A stretch of DNA of 51,962 nt from Chlamydiota bacterium (GTDB taxonomy: Bacteria > Chlamydiota > Chlamydiia > Chlamydiales > Parachlamydiaceae), in NCBI GenBank assembly GCA_013287905.1, contig JABDCW010000009.1:1-51962 (forward strand), given 5' to 3'. A program made the translations under genes and the position numbers. Below the pieces are notes generated by a model. It had not been told where the DNA came from, did not search any database, and worked only from the letters and a program-made list of their open reading frames with translations. The number at the start of each line of letters is the position of its first letter. Position 1 is the stretch's first letter. This document shows positions 43,194-51,936 of the stretch, piece after piece.

Positions 43194-45611
43194 ATGACAT
43201 TGAGCTGTGCTTTATGCAATACATCAGTTGCCGGGCATGCAATAACAGAAGGGGCCCATACGTTTTGTTGTATAGGTTGCCATGCGGTCTTTGGGATTCT
43301 TGCCGCTCAAAACCAATTGCACCTCTTTGAGCAGCACCCCATCTTTTTACAGGCTGTCCAGTGTGGTCTGATTTCAAACCCGGACCTGCTGGAGCAGATA
43401 CAAAAACAAAAACAGCAAGTCAAAGAAGAGGAAAGACAAAAGTGTTATTTCGAAATTGGGGGGATGTGGTGTCCCTCCTGTGCCGAGATCATTCGTCTGA
43501 TCCTTTTGCAAAGACAAGGAATTGTCAACGCTACGATCGATTATGCCACCGATCTGGCGTCGATAGAATATTCCCCTAGATATTTTTCAAAAGAACAAAT
43601 ATTTGGTGTTATTGCAGGATTAGGCTATTGCCCCAAAGAGTGGGATGACGGCAAGCACAATCCTGTAAGCAAGGACTTGAATTTACGCTTTGGGGTTGCA
43701 GCGTTTTTTGCATTGAATGCGATGATGTTTGCCTATCCACTCTATGCAACGTACTTTCATTATGATGGAGAGGGTTATGGCAATTTATTTGCCTGGGCCT
43801 CATTTTTTTCGACGCTTCCTGTAGTTTTTTATAGTGCCGCTCCTATCTGGAAACGCTTTGTTTTAAGTTTATCCACAGGTTTTTATGGGATGGAAGCGTT
43901 GATAGCCATTGGGGTATGGTCGGCATTTGGACTTTCCCTTCATGAGCTGTTAACAGGGGGAAATCAATGTTATTTTGATTCGATGTCCGTAATCATTGTT
44001 TTTGCATTGCTGGGGAAAATCATCGAAAATAAAGCAAAATTTTCAGCGAAAGAGTCTTTGATCCGTTTAGCAAGATCGGCTCCGAGAAAAGCCCGAAAAC
44101 GTTTTGAGGATGGTAATGTCCTGTTTGTACCTGTCAAAGAAGTCTCGAAAGGGGATATTCTTGTGGCATTGACAGGAGAAAAATTAGCTCTTGACGGAGT
44201 CGTAATGACAGGAAAAGCAGCTGTAGATGAATCATTGATGACAGGGGAGGCCGTTCCCGTCAACAAGCAAGTGCGCGATTTTCTATTAGGGGGGACGCTT
44301 ATTGTTCAGGGATCTGTCGAATATAGAGTGGCAAATGGTCCGGATGAAACAGCCCTCCATAAAATCATCGAAATGGTAGAAAAAGATATTGGAAATAAAA
44401 CCGTATATGTGAGGGCGGCAGACGCAATTGTCCAGTGGTTTGTTCCCTGTGTCATTGCGATCGCAGCCTTTACAGCAGTTTGCTATTGGTTTTTCCCAGG
44501 CCCCAATGACTTGCATCCAATTGCAACGGGAATCATGAGAGCCCTCTCGGTCTTGCTGATCTCTTGCCCCTGTGCAATCGGCATTGCGGCCCCGGCTGCA
44601 GAATCTTATCTTTTATATGGTCTTTCTTCTCTTGGGGTCATTGTGAGAAATCGGGGCTCATTGCGATTTTTAGGGAAGGAAGACGTGATCGTATTTGATA
44701 AGACAGGGACCGTGACAGAAGGAAAATTCCATGTCAAATCCGGTATCGGGAATTTAACGGCAAAGGAAAAAGCAGCGCTATTTCTTTTGACCAGGCATTC
44801 CATCCACCCCATTTCTGTGGCCATTGCACATGCGCTTGAGAGCACTTGCATTCAACAGGATCAGTCGGTCCATCAGATAGAGGAAGTCATTGGTTATGGT
44901 GTAAAAGGGGTCATTGACGGTATTGACTATTCATTGGGTTCGGACCTCCTGATGAAACAACAAGAGATCTGCTTACCCCTGGATGGCGGACAAAAAGCAG
45001 CCTGTACTCTCGTATATTTTGCCGGATCTGGAAAAGTGATCACAACACTCCACTTGATGGATCGGGTTCGCCCGGAAGTTGTAGGGGTAGTGCAAGCCTT
45101 AAAACCCGCCAGGACAGTATTGCTGTCGGGCGATTCGGAAGATAATGTCTCAACTGTGGCAAAAGCCTGCGGATTTGATGCGTGGCAGTCGAGATCCCAT
45201 CCTTTAGAAAAAAGGGAATATATCGAAAGGGAGAAAAAAAAGGGGAACATCGTATGCATGTTGGGGGATGGAATGAATGATGCTGCTGCATTGACGGCTT
45301 CCCATTTGGGGATTTCCGTGGTGTCGGCTGCCGATATGTCGGTTCAGGTGTCCGACCTGTTGCTGACGCTTGAGAGTTTGGAGGTCATTCCCCGCATCCG
45401 GGCCCTTGCAATTAAGGGAAAAAAAATTGTGCGGCAAAACTTATTCTGGGCCTTTTTCTACAATATTTTCGGTATCTTGTTAGCAGCCTTTGGAGTCCTT
45501 TCGCCGATTTTTGCCGCGTTTGCCATGTCGATAAGCAGTGTCATCGTTTTATTTAATGCCCGCAGGTTGCTTTTAATTCAACACAAAGGCACGAAGACAC
45601 GAAGACTCTAA
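43194..45611 (+). CDS. CcoI/FixI-like P1B copper ATPase
   Basis: 805 residues from the ATG at 43194, chosen because AAGGAAAG precedes it; an upstream frame extension lacks a site. An N-terminal Cys cluster (CALCN near 5, CCIGCHAVF near 30) precedes an HMA-like domain with GGMWCPSC, as in FixI/CcoI proteins that supply copper for cbb3-type oxidase assembly. The ATPase core has TGEAVP, SCPCAIGIAAPAA, DKTGTVTEGK, HP(I)S for nucleotide binding and GDGMNDAAAL. The last 12 codons (LIQHKGTKTRRL) are read from a palindromic repeat inserted at the gene end, which also supplies the stop. No cbb3 genes lie in the window. Confidence 0.88.
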   Translation: MTLSCALCNTSVAGHAITEGAHTFCCIGCHAVFGILAAQNQLHLFEQHPIFLQAVQCGLISNPDLLEQIQKQKQQVKEEERQKCYFEIGGMWCPSCAEIIRLILLQRQGIVNATIDYATDLASIEYSPRYFSKEQIFGVIAGLGYCPKEWDDGKHNPVSKDLNLRFGVAAFFALNAMMFAYPLYATYFHYDGEGYGNLFAWASFFSTLPVVFYSAAPIWKRFVLSLSTGFYGMEALIAIGVWSAFGLSLHELLTGGNQCYFDSMSVIIVFALLGKIIENKAKFSAKESLIRLARSAPRKARKRFEDGNVLFVPVKEVSKGDILVALTGEKLALDGVVMTGKAAVDESLMTGEAVPVNKQVRDFLLGGTLIVQGSVEYRVANGPDETALHKIIEMVEKDIGNKTVYVRAADAIVQWFVPCVIAIAAFTAVCYWFFPGPNDLHPIATGIMRALSVLLISCPCAIGIAAPAAESYLLYGLSSLGVIVRNRGSLRFLGKEDVIVFDKTGTVTEGKFHVKSGIGNLTAKEKAALFLLTRHSIHPISVAIAHALESTCIQQDQSVHQIEEVIGYGVKGVIDGIDYSLGSDLLMKQQEICLPLDGGQKAACTLVYFAGSGKVITTLHLMDRVRPEVVGVVQALKPARTVLLSGDSEDNVSTVAKACGFDAWQSRSHPLEKREYIEREKKKGNIVCMLGDGMNDAAALTASHLGISVVSAADMSVQVSDLLLTLESLEVIPRIRALAIKGKKIVRQNLFWAFFYNIFGILLAAFGVLSPIFAAFAMSISSVIVLFNARRLLLIQHKGTKTRRL

Positions 45612-45685
45612 GAGGAAAGGGTCTGAGAGCAAAATTTCTTTATTTCTTTGTGACTTCGTGTCTTTGTGTTGAATTTATTATAGAT
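45574..45685. repeat. 112-bp palindromic repeat, copy 2, overlapping a gene end
   Basis: Same length and ends as 28929-29040 (TAATTCAACAC at the left, TATTATAGAT at the right), with the shared interior GAAAGGGTCTGA and GCAAAATTTCTTT. It starts inside the P-ATPase reading frame and provides that gene's last codons and TAA stop. As a hairpin it may also terminate the transcript. Confidence 0.8.
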
Positions 45686-45687
45686 CA

Positions 45688-45705
45688 TGAAACACCTTCG
45701 GTATA
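45688..45705. mobile_element. Solo end of the 164-bp MITE family
   Basis: TGAAACACCTTCGGTATA matches the right end of the 164-bp element at all but one base (TGAACCACC there). No other part of the element is present. It abuts the 112-bp repeat and lies upstream of pyk. Confidence 0.55.
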
Positions 45706-45799
45706 TTTTCATTTTTGTCAAACTAGAATTATTATCTCAACTATGGTATAGTAACAGCCAGGGATGAGGTCTATTGAAACATATTGGAAGAAGGTTTTC

Positions 45800-47560
45800 A
45801 TGAATCGAACAAAAATTGTTTGTACAATTGGTCCGGCGGTCAATACGGTAAATAGCATTGAGGATCTGGTGAATGCCGGAATGAGCATCGCCAGGCTAAA
45901 TTTCAGCCATGGCACGCATAAAGAGCATCTTGAGAGCATTCGAATGATCAAGGAAGTTCGGGCTAAATTAGATCGGCCCGTTGCCATCATGCTGGATACT
46001 AAGGGCTCGGAAATTCGTCTTGGTAAAGTGAAAGATAATAGCTTCATATTAAAGACCGGACAAAGGTGGCTTCTTGTCGGCGAAGAGATCGTGGGAGATG
46101 AGAGCTCTGTAACTGTCAATCCGGCATTTGTGCTTGAGAGGCTGACCCCTGGAATGTGTGTACTTTTTGATGACGGATATATCTCATCGCATGTGATTGA
46201 AAAAACGGAGAAAGGGGTTCTTGTCGAGATCGACAATGGCGGATTGATCAGATCGGGAAAAGGGGTCAACGTTCCGAACAGTTCGCTCGGTCTTCCCGGA
46301 TTTACTGCACAAGACGAGGAGGACATTCGCTTTGGATGCCGCGAGGGTGTTGATTTGATTGCCGCCTCCTTTGTCCGTTCTGCTGATCATGTTCTTGCAA
46401 TTAAACGCCTGCTGGCGGAAGAAAAGCGCAGCGAAATTCTTGTGATTGCAAAAATTGAAAATAGCGAAGGGGTTCAAAATTTTGACAGCATCGTGCAGGT
46501 GGCTGATGGAATTATGATTGCGAGAGGGGACTTAGGGGTAGAGGTCCCGTTAAGCCAGGTGCCCCGTCTGCAAAAAATGATGATCCGCAAGTCATATCTG
46601 GCCGGCAAGCCATCCGTGACTGCTACACAAATGCTCGAATCGATGATCAATAATCCAAGGCCGACAAGGGCAGAGGCATCGGATGTCGCCAACGCGATTT
46701 ATGATAGCACCTCTGCTGTCATGCTTTCCGGAGAAACGGCTATCGGACGCTATCCTTTGGAAACAGTACGAACGATGTGCGGCATTATCCAAGAGGCGGA
46801 ATTGGATATCGACTATCAAGATTTTTTTGCCTTGCATACAGGCATAGTGTATCACGATGTGCCTTCTGCGCTGACTTTAGCTGCAGTGAAAACTTCCTAC
46901 AGTTCCAACGCCAAAGCAATATTTGTTTTTACCAATAGCGGATTGACTGCACGTCTGGTTTCCCGTTTGCGTCCCAAAATGCCGATCATCGCCCTGACTC
47001 CAAATGAACATAGCTATCATCAAATGGCTTTTAACTGGGGAGTCATTCCCATTTTCAGAAAAGGGTGCCACACCATTGCAGAAGGGTTTAATGAGATTTG
47101 CAAATTTTCTTTGGAAAAAAACTATGTAAGTAATGGAGACCTCGTTGTCATCACTGCCGGAGCTCCTTTTGGTGTCTCCGGAACGACCAATATGATGATG
47201 GTAGAGAATATCGGAAATGTTTTGGTCAGGGGAGAGAAAGGGGTGGGCCGGCAGATCTATGGAAATATCTCCATGGTCCTTTCTGCAGAAGCAAAAAAAC
47301 CCTATGAAGTGCGAAACCATCTTCTTGTATTGACAAGGTGCGATGAATCTTATTTGCCGCTAATCCAGGAATCGACCGGAATCATTTTACAAAATCATAT
47401 CGATGATATCGAATCGGAAGAATATTTGATCCAGATTGCTCAAAAACTTTCTAAAACTGCTATTGTTCGGGCAGATGCCGCTGTGCAGATCTTAAAAGAG
47501 AGGCAATTAGTGACGATTGATCCTGTGCGAAATTTGGTGTATAAAGGAGTGGTGATTTAA
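45800..47560 (+). CDS. pyk: Pyruvate kinase with C-terminal extra domain
   Basis: 586 residues from the ATG at 45800, which has AAGG 6 bp upstream. Converts phosphoenolpyruvate and ADP to pyruvate and ATP. The core is standard: TKIVCTIGPAV, LNFSHG, DTKGSEIRLG, the catalytic IAKIENSEG followed by DGIMIARGDLGVE, and SVTATQMLESM. It is about 110 residues longer than the usual ~470. The extra C-terminal region resembles the phosphohistidine (PEP-utiliser) domain found in Bacillus pyruvate kinases, but the usual T-x-H site is not apparent (STGIILQNHIDD). The dGTPase-like gene starts 2 bp downstream. TTGTCA at 45715 is a possible -35 without a well-placed -10. Confidence 0.96.
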   Translation: MNRTKIVCTIGPAVNTVNSIEDLVNAGMSIARLNFSHGTHKEHLESIRMIKEVRAKLDRPVAIMLDTKGSEIRLGKVKDNSFILKTGQRWLLVGEEIVGDESSVTVNPAFVLERLTPGMCVLFDDGYISSHVIEKTEKGVLVEIDNGGLIRSGKGVNVPNSSLGLPGFTAQDEEDIRFGCREGVDLIAASFVRSADHVLAIKRLLAEEKRSEILVIAKIENSEGVQNFDSIVQVADGIMIARGDLGVEVPLSQVPRLQKMMIRKSYLAGKPSVTATQMLESMINNPRPTRAEASDVANAIYDSTSAVMLSGETAIGRYPLETVRTMCGIIQEAELDIDYQDFFALHTGIVYHDVPSALTLAAVKTSYSSNAKAIFVFTNSGLTARLVSRLRPKMPIIALTPNEHSYHQMAFNWGVIPIFRKGCHTIAEGFNEICKFSLEKNYVSNGDLVVITAGAPFGVSGTTNMMMVENIGNVLVRGEKGVGRQIYGNISMVLSAEAKKPYEVRNHLLVLTRCDESYLPLIQESTGIILQNHIDDIESEEYLIQIAQKLSKTAIVRADAAVQILKERQLVTIDPVRNLVYKGVVI

Positions 47561-47562
47561 CA

Positions 47563-48696
47563 ATGGTTAGCGAAATCCTGCAACAATACCGTCAGTCAAT
47601 CGAGCAGGAGGAGGCTTTGCGGTTTCATCCAAAGGCTTCCCTTTCTGCCGGTCATCGCCGCTATTTTGGGCGGGAAGATGATCATCGTTTACCTTACAAA
47701 CGCGATGTCGACAGGATTGTCCATTCAAAGGCCTATGCGCGTTATATCGACAAAACGCAAGTAGCCTATCTCGTTGAAAATGATCATATTACCCATAGAA
47801 GCCTTCATGTCCAGCTGGTGAGTAATTTTGCAAGGGGAATTGCAGAAACCCTCCGGTTAAATGTCGATCTTGTGGAAGCCATAGCTTTAGGTCACGATGT
47901 CGGTCATCCTCCCTTTGGCCATGAAGGGGAAAACTATTTATCTGAAATTTCTAAAAAATATGAAAATCAGTCGTTTGCGCATCCTTTACAATCCTGCCGC
48001 CTCTTTTCCGTCATCGAACCGTTAAATCTTGGGCTGACGGTGTATGATGGTTTTTTATGCCATGACGGGGCAATGAATGGCAGAAGGATCGCCCCCAAGT
48101 TTAACAAAACGTGGGATATCCATTTTGCAGAAAAAGAGCAAAAGCGAACAAATCCGGAAATAAATATCATTCCAGGAACTTTAGAAGGGTGTTTGGTCAA
48201 AATATGCGATACGATGAGCTATGTCGGCCGCGATATTGAAGATGCGATCAGTTTACGGATACTGGATCGAAAAGCGGTCCCTAAAACCTGTTTGGGAACA
48301 ACAAATAGAGAGATTCTTAGCGTATTGGCCCAGGATCTGATTCAACATAGTTATGGGAAAGATTATATTGAAATTTCCGAAGAAGCGTATGAAAGTCTGG
48401 CTTTTTTGCGGCAATTTAACTTTACTCACATTTATACACATCCGGTCCTAAAAAAAGAATCGGCAAAAATCCAAAAATGCTATTGCATCTTATTTGAACT
48501 GCTTATTAATGATTTTCGTCAAAAAAACCAGGAAAGTTATTTATGGGCCCATTTTCTTCATAATAAACCAGCTACCTACCTTTCGGAAACATCGGATGTG
48601 CAAATGGTCATCGACTATATTTCCGGAATGACCGACAGCTATTTTATTCGTACTATCCAAAAATTGATCATCCCCTCTTTAATTGAGTTGTCATAA
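47563..48696 (+). CDS. dgt: dGTPase-like HD-domain triphosphohydrolase
   Basis: 377 residues. Family members cut dGTP or other dNTPs to nucleoside and tripolyphosphate. The HD metal site is intact: H in THRSLHVQLV, the HD pair in ALGHDVGHPPFGHEGE, and the distal Asp in KICDTMSYVGRDIEDA. FGREDDHRLPYKRDVDRIVHS near residue 30 is also typical. It lies between pyk (2-bp gap) and tsaB (1-bp gap) in an apparent operon. The substrate range cannot be told from sequence. Confidence 0.88.
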   Translation: MVSEILQQYRQSIEQEEALRFHPKASLSAGHRRYFGREDDHRLPYKRDVDRIVHSKAYARYIDKTQVAYLVENDHITHRSLHVQLVSNFARGIAETLRLNVDLVEAIALGHDVGHPPFGHEGENYLSEISKKYENQSFAHPLQSCRLFSVIEPLNLGLTVYDGFLCHDGAMNGRRIAPKFNKTWDIHFAEKEQKRTNPEINIIPGTLEGCLVKICDTMSYVGRDIEDAISLRILDRKAVPKTCLGTTNREILSVLAQDLIQHSYGKDYIEISEEAYESLAFLRQFNFTHIYTHPVLKKESAKIQKCYCILFELLINDFRQKNQESYLWAHFLHNKPATYLSETSDVQMVIDYISGMTDSYFIRTIQKLIIPSLIELS

Positions 48697-48697
48697 A

Positions 48698-49390
48698 ATG
48701 TTGTTGATCATCGAGACTTCGACAGAAAGAGGTGTTATCGCTTGTATCGACACAGAAAGGGTCATATTCCATTCGGAGCTGCCCGTTGGTTTGCATAGTT
48801 CCAAACACCTGCTTCCTGAGTTGATGCAAAAGGTAAAGCAGTCAGCCGTTGACATCAAATCATGTTCCGGTATCGTCATTGGGGTAGGTCCCGGCTCATA
48901 TACAGGCATACGGGTTGGTGCCACGGTTGCCAAGACTCTTTCCTTTGTTCTGAAGATTCCGTTGATTGCCATTAACACTCTTATGACTTTTGCTCCATCG
49001 GTCAATGGGAAATTTGCCGCTGTTATTGACGCCAGGATTGGAGGCGTATATTTTCAAACGGGAGTCAAAGAAGGGGAAGAGACTGTTTTTTTTGAGGGCC
49101 CCCAAGTTCTCACTCTCGATAAGGCAGCAGAAGCTTTAGTCGATATCCCGCATCTGGTGACCCCTTCGATGGAATTGCTACGAGTAAAGTTAGAAAAGGC
49201 AAGACTGGGAGTTGAGGGGAAGCATGCAGCTAAAGAAGAGTGGTCGTGGGAAGAATGTTACCCTTCAGCCATGCAAATGGCCTCTTTTGGCCGGAAAAAA
49301 TTGCTTACCGGAGAGGTCATTCTCGACAATTCCTTAGAATTGCTTTACATGCGCAAGACGCAAGCCGAAATCGAAAGAGAGGGAATATAG
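48698..49390 (+). CDS. tsaB: tRNA threonylcarbamoyladenosine biosynthesis protein TsaB
   Basis: 230 residues from the ATG at 48698, one base after the dGTPase stop. TsaB (YeaZ) partners TsaD and TsaE in making t6A37 on tRNAs that read ANN codons. It has the ASKHA start LLIIETSTERGVIAC, HSSKHLLP, the family segment GIVIGVGPGSYTGIRVGATV, and VIDARIGGVYF. The C-terminal ~60 residues are less conserved. Third gene of the pyk-dgt-tsaB run; a large hairpin follows at once. Confidence 0.94.
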   Translation: MLLIIETSTERGVIACIDTERVIFHSELPVGLHSSKHLLPELMQKVKQSAVDIKSCSGIVIGVGPGSYTGIRVGATVAKTLSFVLKIPLIAINTLMTFAPSVNGKFAAVIDARIGGVYFQTGVKEGEETVFFEGPQVLTLDKAAEALVDIPHLVTPSMELLRVKLEKARLGVEGKHAAKEEWSWEECYPSAMQMASFGRKKLLTGEVILDNSLELLYMRKTQAEIEREGI

Positions 49391-49548
49391 AATTGTTTTC
49401 GTGCCCGTGAGCGTGCCCGTGCCCCTGCCCGTATTATTTATCTTTTCCGAATTCTTTATCCCACAAACTAGAAGAATGAATAAAATTCGGAAATGATCGA
49501 TAAATTCGGGCAAGGGCACCGGCACGCTCACAGGCACGAAAACAATTC
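49390..49548. terminator. CGTGCCCGTG-word palindrome between convergent genes
   Basis: GAATTGTTTTCGTGCCCGTG at 49390 pairs with CACAGGCACGAAAACAATTC ending at 49548, and the arms run about 42 bp. A second dyad (TTCCGAATT/AATTCGGAA) lies inside. It sits exactly between tsaB (+) and the lipoxygenase-like gene (-) and may stop both transcripts. One arm of the same family recurs at 14043-14096. Confidence 0.6.
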
Positions 49549-49566
49549 TTCATTCACGATTATTCC

Positions 49567-51402
49567 CTAAATTTTTGTAGCCCCCATCATCATTTGGATA
49601 TCGGGGTATCCTTTATACTTAGATAAATTCCGGAAAAATCTATTGCGCAATTCATAAGGGATGTTATTGTCTTCGAGGAAAGTAACCGCACGAAAGTTTA
49701 AAAGAGTGTTGGTTATCAGATATTGATCATTAGTATCAGAGGCAGAGGTATTTCCATCGGGAGCAAATCGGCCATTCTTATCCAATGCTTTATTGCGCAC
49801 TCCAAAAGAATAATAAGGGCGCTGCCTGGAATGCCTGATCCAATGGACAAGTGTGGGTACCGAAACGACTCTGGCTAAAAATATCGCCAGATTTTCGAAG
49901 TCTTTCTTTTCAGGATTGTGTTCTCTTTCGGTAATTTTGGGACACTCCGGTAAACGAGAATATATTGCCTCAGACCAGGCATAGATCTCATGCCAATGGT
50001 CAGTCAGCTTTTGTTGATTGTTAGTGATAAGTTCGGTGTAGTATTCATGTAACATCTCATAATGTACATGGAGGCAATGGTTAAAATAATCCTGCTCGCC
50101 TAAAGGCGTTTCGAGAGGGCGCTTCCAATTAGCTTTCTTTTTTACTCCATCTGCGAGAAGATCTTGCATGATTTTTGTCCCTGGACCTCCATTTGCACCA
50201 GCTCCAGGTTCTCTTTGGGATGCTATAGGAGATCCGTCTAAGCCCTTTTTAATAATACCATCCGGTTCATTCACACCCAAAAAGTTGATCCAGTGCGCCT
50301 GATCAAGACAGGGACCCACATGGGAATAAATGGGATTGTCTTTGGTAATATACTTGAAAAAAGGGATTGCCACCTCTCCTGTAAAAAGATGACCCTCCGC
50401 CAAATGACCCTCAATTTCACCTTTAAGTCCAAATACCGCTAATGATAGATAAATCGCCCATCTGATTTTTTCTATATTGTCAGGTGTAACCACCTGCTCT
50501 TGCCGTTCATCTCTAAATTTAAGAGTTATAGACTCAAGAACATATTTTACCTGGCCGTTATCGTTTTGGGGCTTTGCTACAACTTTGACATTCGGAAAAT
50601 CCTCGCGTCCTTTTTTCAATTTACAGTCATCCCAATCCGCTTCCCAAACAGCACGTTCCCCCTCTTTCCTGAAACCTACATTGCCAATCCCATTCAGGAG
50701 ACAATCGATCAAATTTTCACCGGTCAATTCCAATTTAGGACATTTTGGCCCAAAAGAATCGTAGATTTTTTGTACTTGCCCGCCTGTCAGCCATCGACTG
50801 AAGGTTGCAACAAAAAGAGCCTTCGGAATTTGCGGAACCGAAGCCTTAAAGAGACTGATTAAGTAGGGGACTGATTGCCACTGTGTGGTGGGCGGCGGTA
50901 GAGTTGCTGTCAATTGCAATGGTTGTCTGGCATATTCTGATACTAAACGTACACGTGCCGCAGACGCTTTTGGAATGCGTAATTTATATATTTGCGTGAC
51001 TCTTTGACGGAGATCTTTGCCTCCACAAATTTTTTCCGCTGAAAACGGGTGCGGTGTTTCAAGGATCTTTATTTGGAAATGGGCCCATCCTGAAAAGCAT
51101 CCTTTTGATTGATCTTTGAATGTAAATTTGAATTCACCCGATGGGTTTGTCGTTGTTTGGGATATGCGGGTGGAACACCAAATTAGGGGATACACCATAT
51201 GGAGTTCCATCGTTCGATTCCCATTTGGTCTTGGCTGCTGGGTGTTACTATTGACATCATCATAATTGAGTGTGCCGCTGAGAGTGTTACTGCCGCTCGA
51301 TGACTGGTTTCTGCGGGCTTCCACATCGGTATCGGGCACATTAGTAACGCGTGGGCCATAACCCCTTCTTAAAGAATTTAATCCACCTAGCATGACTTGC
51401 AT
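49567..51402 (-). CDS. Lipoxygenase-like protein
   Basis: 611 residues; GGGAGGT lies 7 bp before the ATG. Lipoxygenases add O2 to polyunsaturated fatty acids with a non-haem iron. The ligand set is complete: H333 and H338 as H-x4-H in EGHLAEGHLFTGE, H520 and H524 as H-x3-H in TLVHWIRHSRQ, and a C-terminal Ile611 (GATKI). H-x3-H is the mammalian arrangement (plants have H-x3-N). The 187-residue gap between pairs is close to the family's ~180-190. IPFFKYITKDNPIYSHVGPC matches the region after the first pair, and LTDHWHEIYAWSEAIYSRLP the segment before the second. The N-terminal ~130 residues look like a beta-rich domain; no signal peptide. A MITE copy lies just upstream. Activity is inferred. 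Confidence 0.72.
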   Translation of the reverse strand: MQVMLGGLNSLRRGYGPRVTNVPDTDVEARRNQSSSGSNTLSGTLNYDDVNSNTQQPRPNGNRTMELHMVYPLIWCSTRISQTTTNPSGEFKFTFKDQSKGCFSGWAHFQIKILETPHPFSAEKICGGKDLRQRVTQIYKLRIPKASAARVRLVSEYARQPLQLTATLPPPTTQWQSVPYLISLFKASVPQIPKALFVATFSRWLTGGQVQKIYDSFGPKCPKLELTGENLIDCLLNGIGNVGFRKEGERAVWEADWDDCKLKKGREDFPNVKVVAKPQNDNGQVKYVLESITLKFRDERQEQVVTPDNIEKIRWAIYLSLAVFGLKGEIEGHLAEGHLFTGEVAIPFFKYITKDNPIYSHVGPCLDQAHWINFLGVNEPDGIIKKGLDGSPIASQREPGAGANGGPGTKIMQDLLADGVKKKANWKRPLETPLGEQDYFNHCLHVHYEMLHEYYTELITNNQQKLTDHWHEIYAWSEAIYSRLPECPKITEREHNPEKKDFENLAIFLARVVSVPTLVHWIRHSRQRPYYSFGVRNKALDKNGRFAPDGNTSASDTNDQYLITNTLLNFRAVTFLEDNNIPYELRNRFFRNLSKYKGYPDIQMMMGATKI

Positions 51403-51426
51403 ATATTACCTCCCTAAAGATTTAAA

Positions 51427-51590
51427 TATACCGAACGTGATTCAAAAATTGGTTTTTGACGGCGTCGGCTTTGCATCAAAATTTTTGTCTTCACTCGTGC
51501 CTTGCCATAGGCAATGGTCCCTCGCGCCAGACGAAAAATTTTGAGCAGCCTCCTTGTCAAAATCCCAACTTTTGAACCACCTTCGGTATA
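51427..51590. mobile_element. 164-bp MITE-like element, copy C
   Basis: Identical in length, orientation and ends to 7159-7322, with few substitutions. It starts 25 bp upstream of the lipoxygenase-like gene's start codon, so it lies in, or has replaced part of, that gene's promoter region. Confidence 0.85.
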
Positions 51591-51683
51591 TGTGGACTTA
51601 AACTGGTAAACTAAAGTCCTTTCTTTATTTTACAAATAAAATAATATAAGGAAATATTTTTTGAATGTAAAAGCACAACAAGG

Positions 51684-51839
51684 CAGTGAGCATTAAAACA
51701 ATTTATTAAAACACAGAGACATGAAAGAGCAAGAGAGATTTTCTTTTTTGCCGAAAGACGAAAACAAAGATGTGTAATAGCTTCTCTCTGCGTTCTCCGT
51801 GCCTCTGTGTTTAAAATATTTATTTTAATGCTCATTACC
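51684..51839. repeat. Long CACAGAG-type palindrome
   Basis: GTGAGCATTAAAACAATTTA and AAACACAGAGAC on the left pair with CCTCTGTGTTTAAAATATTT and TTAATGCTCATTAC on the right, giving arms of roughly 55 bp with mismatches. AAAAGCACAA also recurs on both outer sides. No gene is seen between 51591 and the partial gene at 51937. Confidence 0.65.
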
Positions 51840-51936
51840 ATGAAAAGCACAATCATTTTCTGGCACTTAAATTCATCAATCCATTATCATCATTCAAAAT
51901 ACATCTCTCTTACCTAATATTTAGGGTGAATATACA

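Noticed and set aside
44286..45291. Minus-strand frames inside the P-ATPase gene
   Set aside because: Shadows of a well-supported gene with all P-type ATPase motifs on the plus strand.
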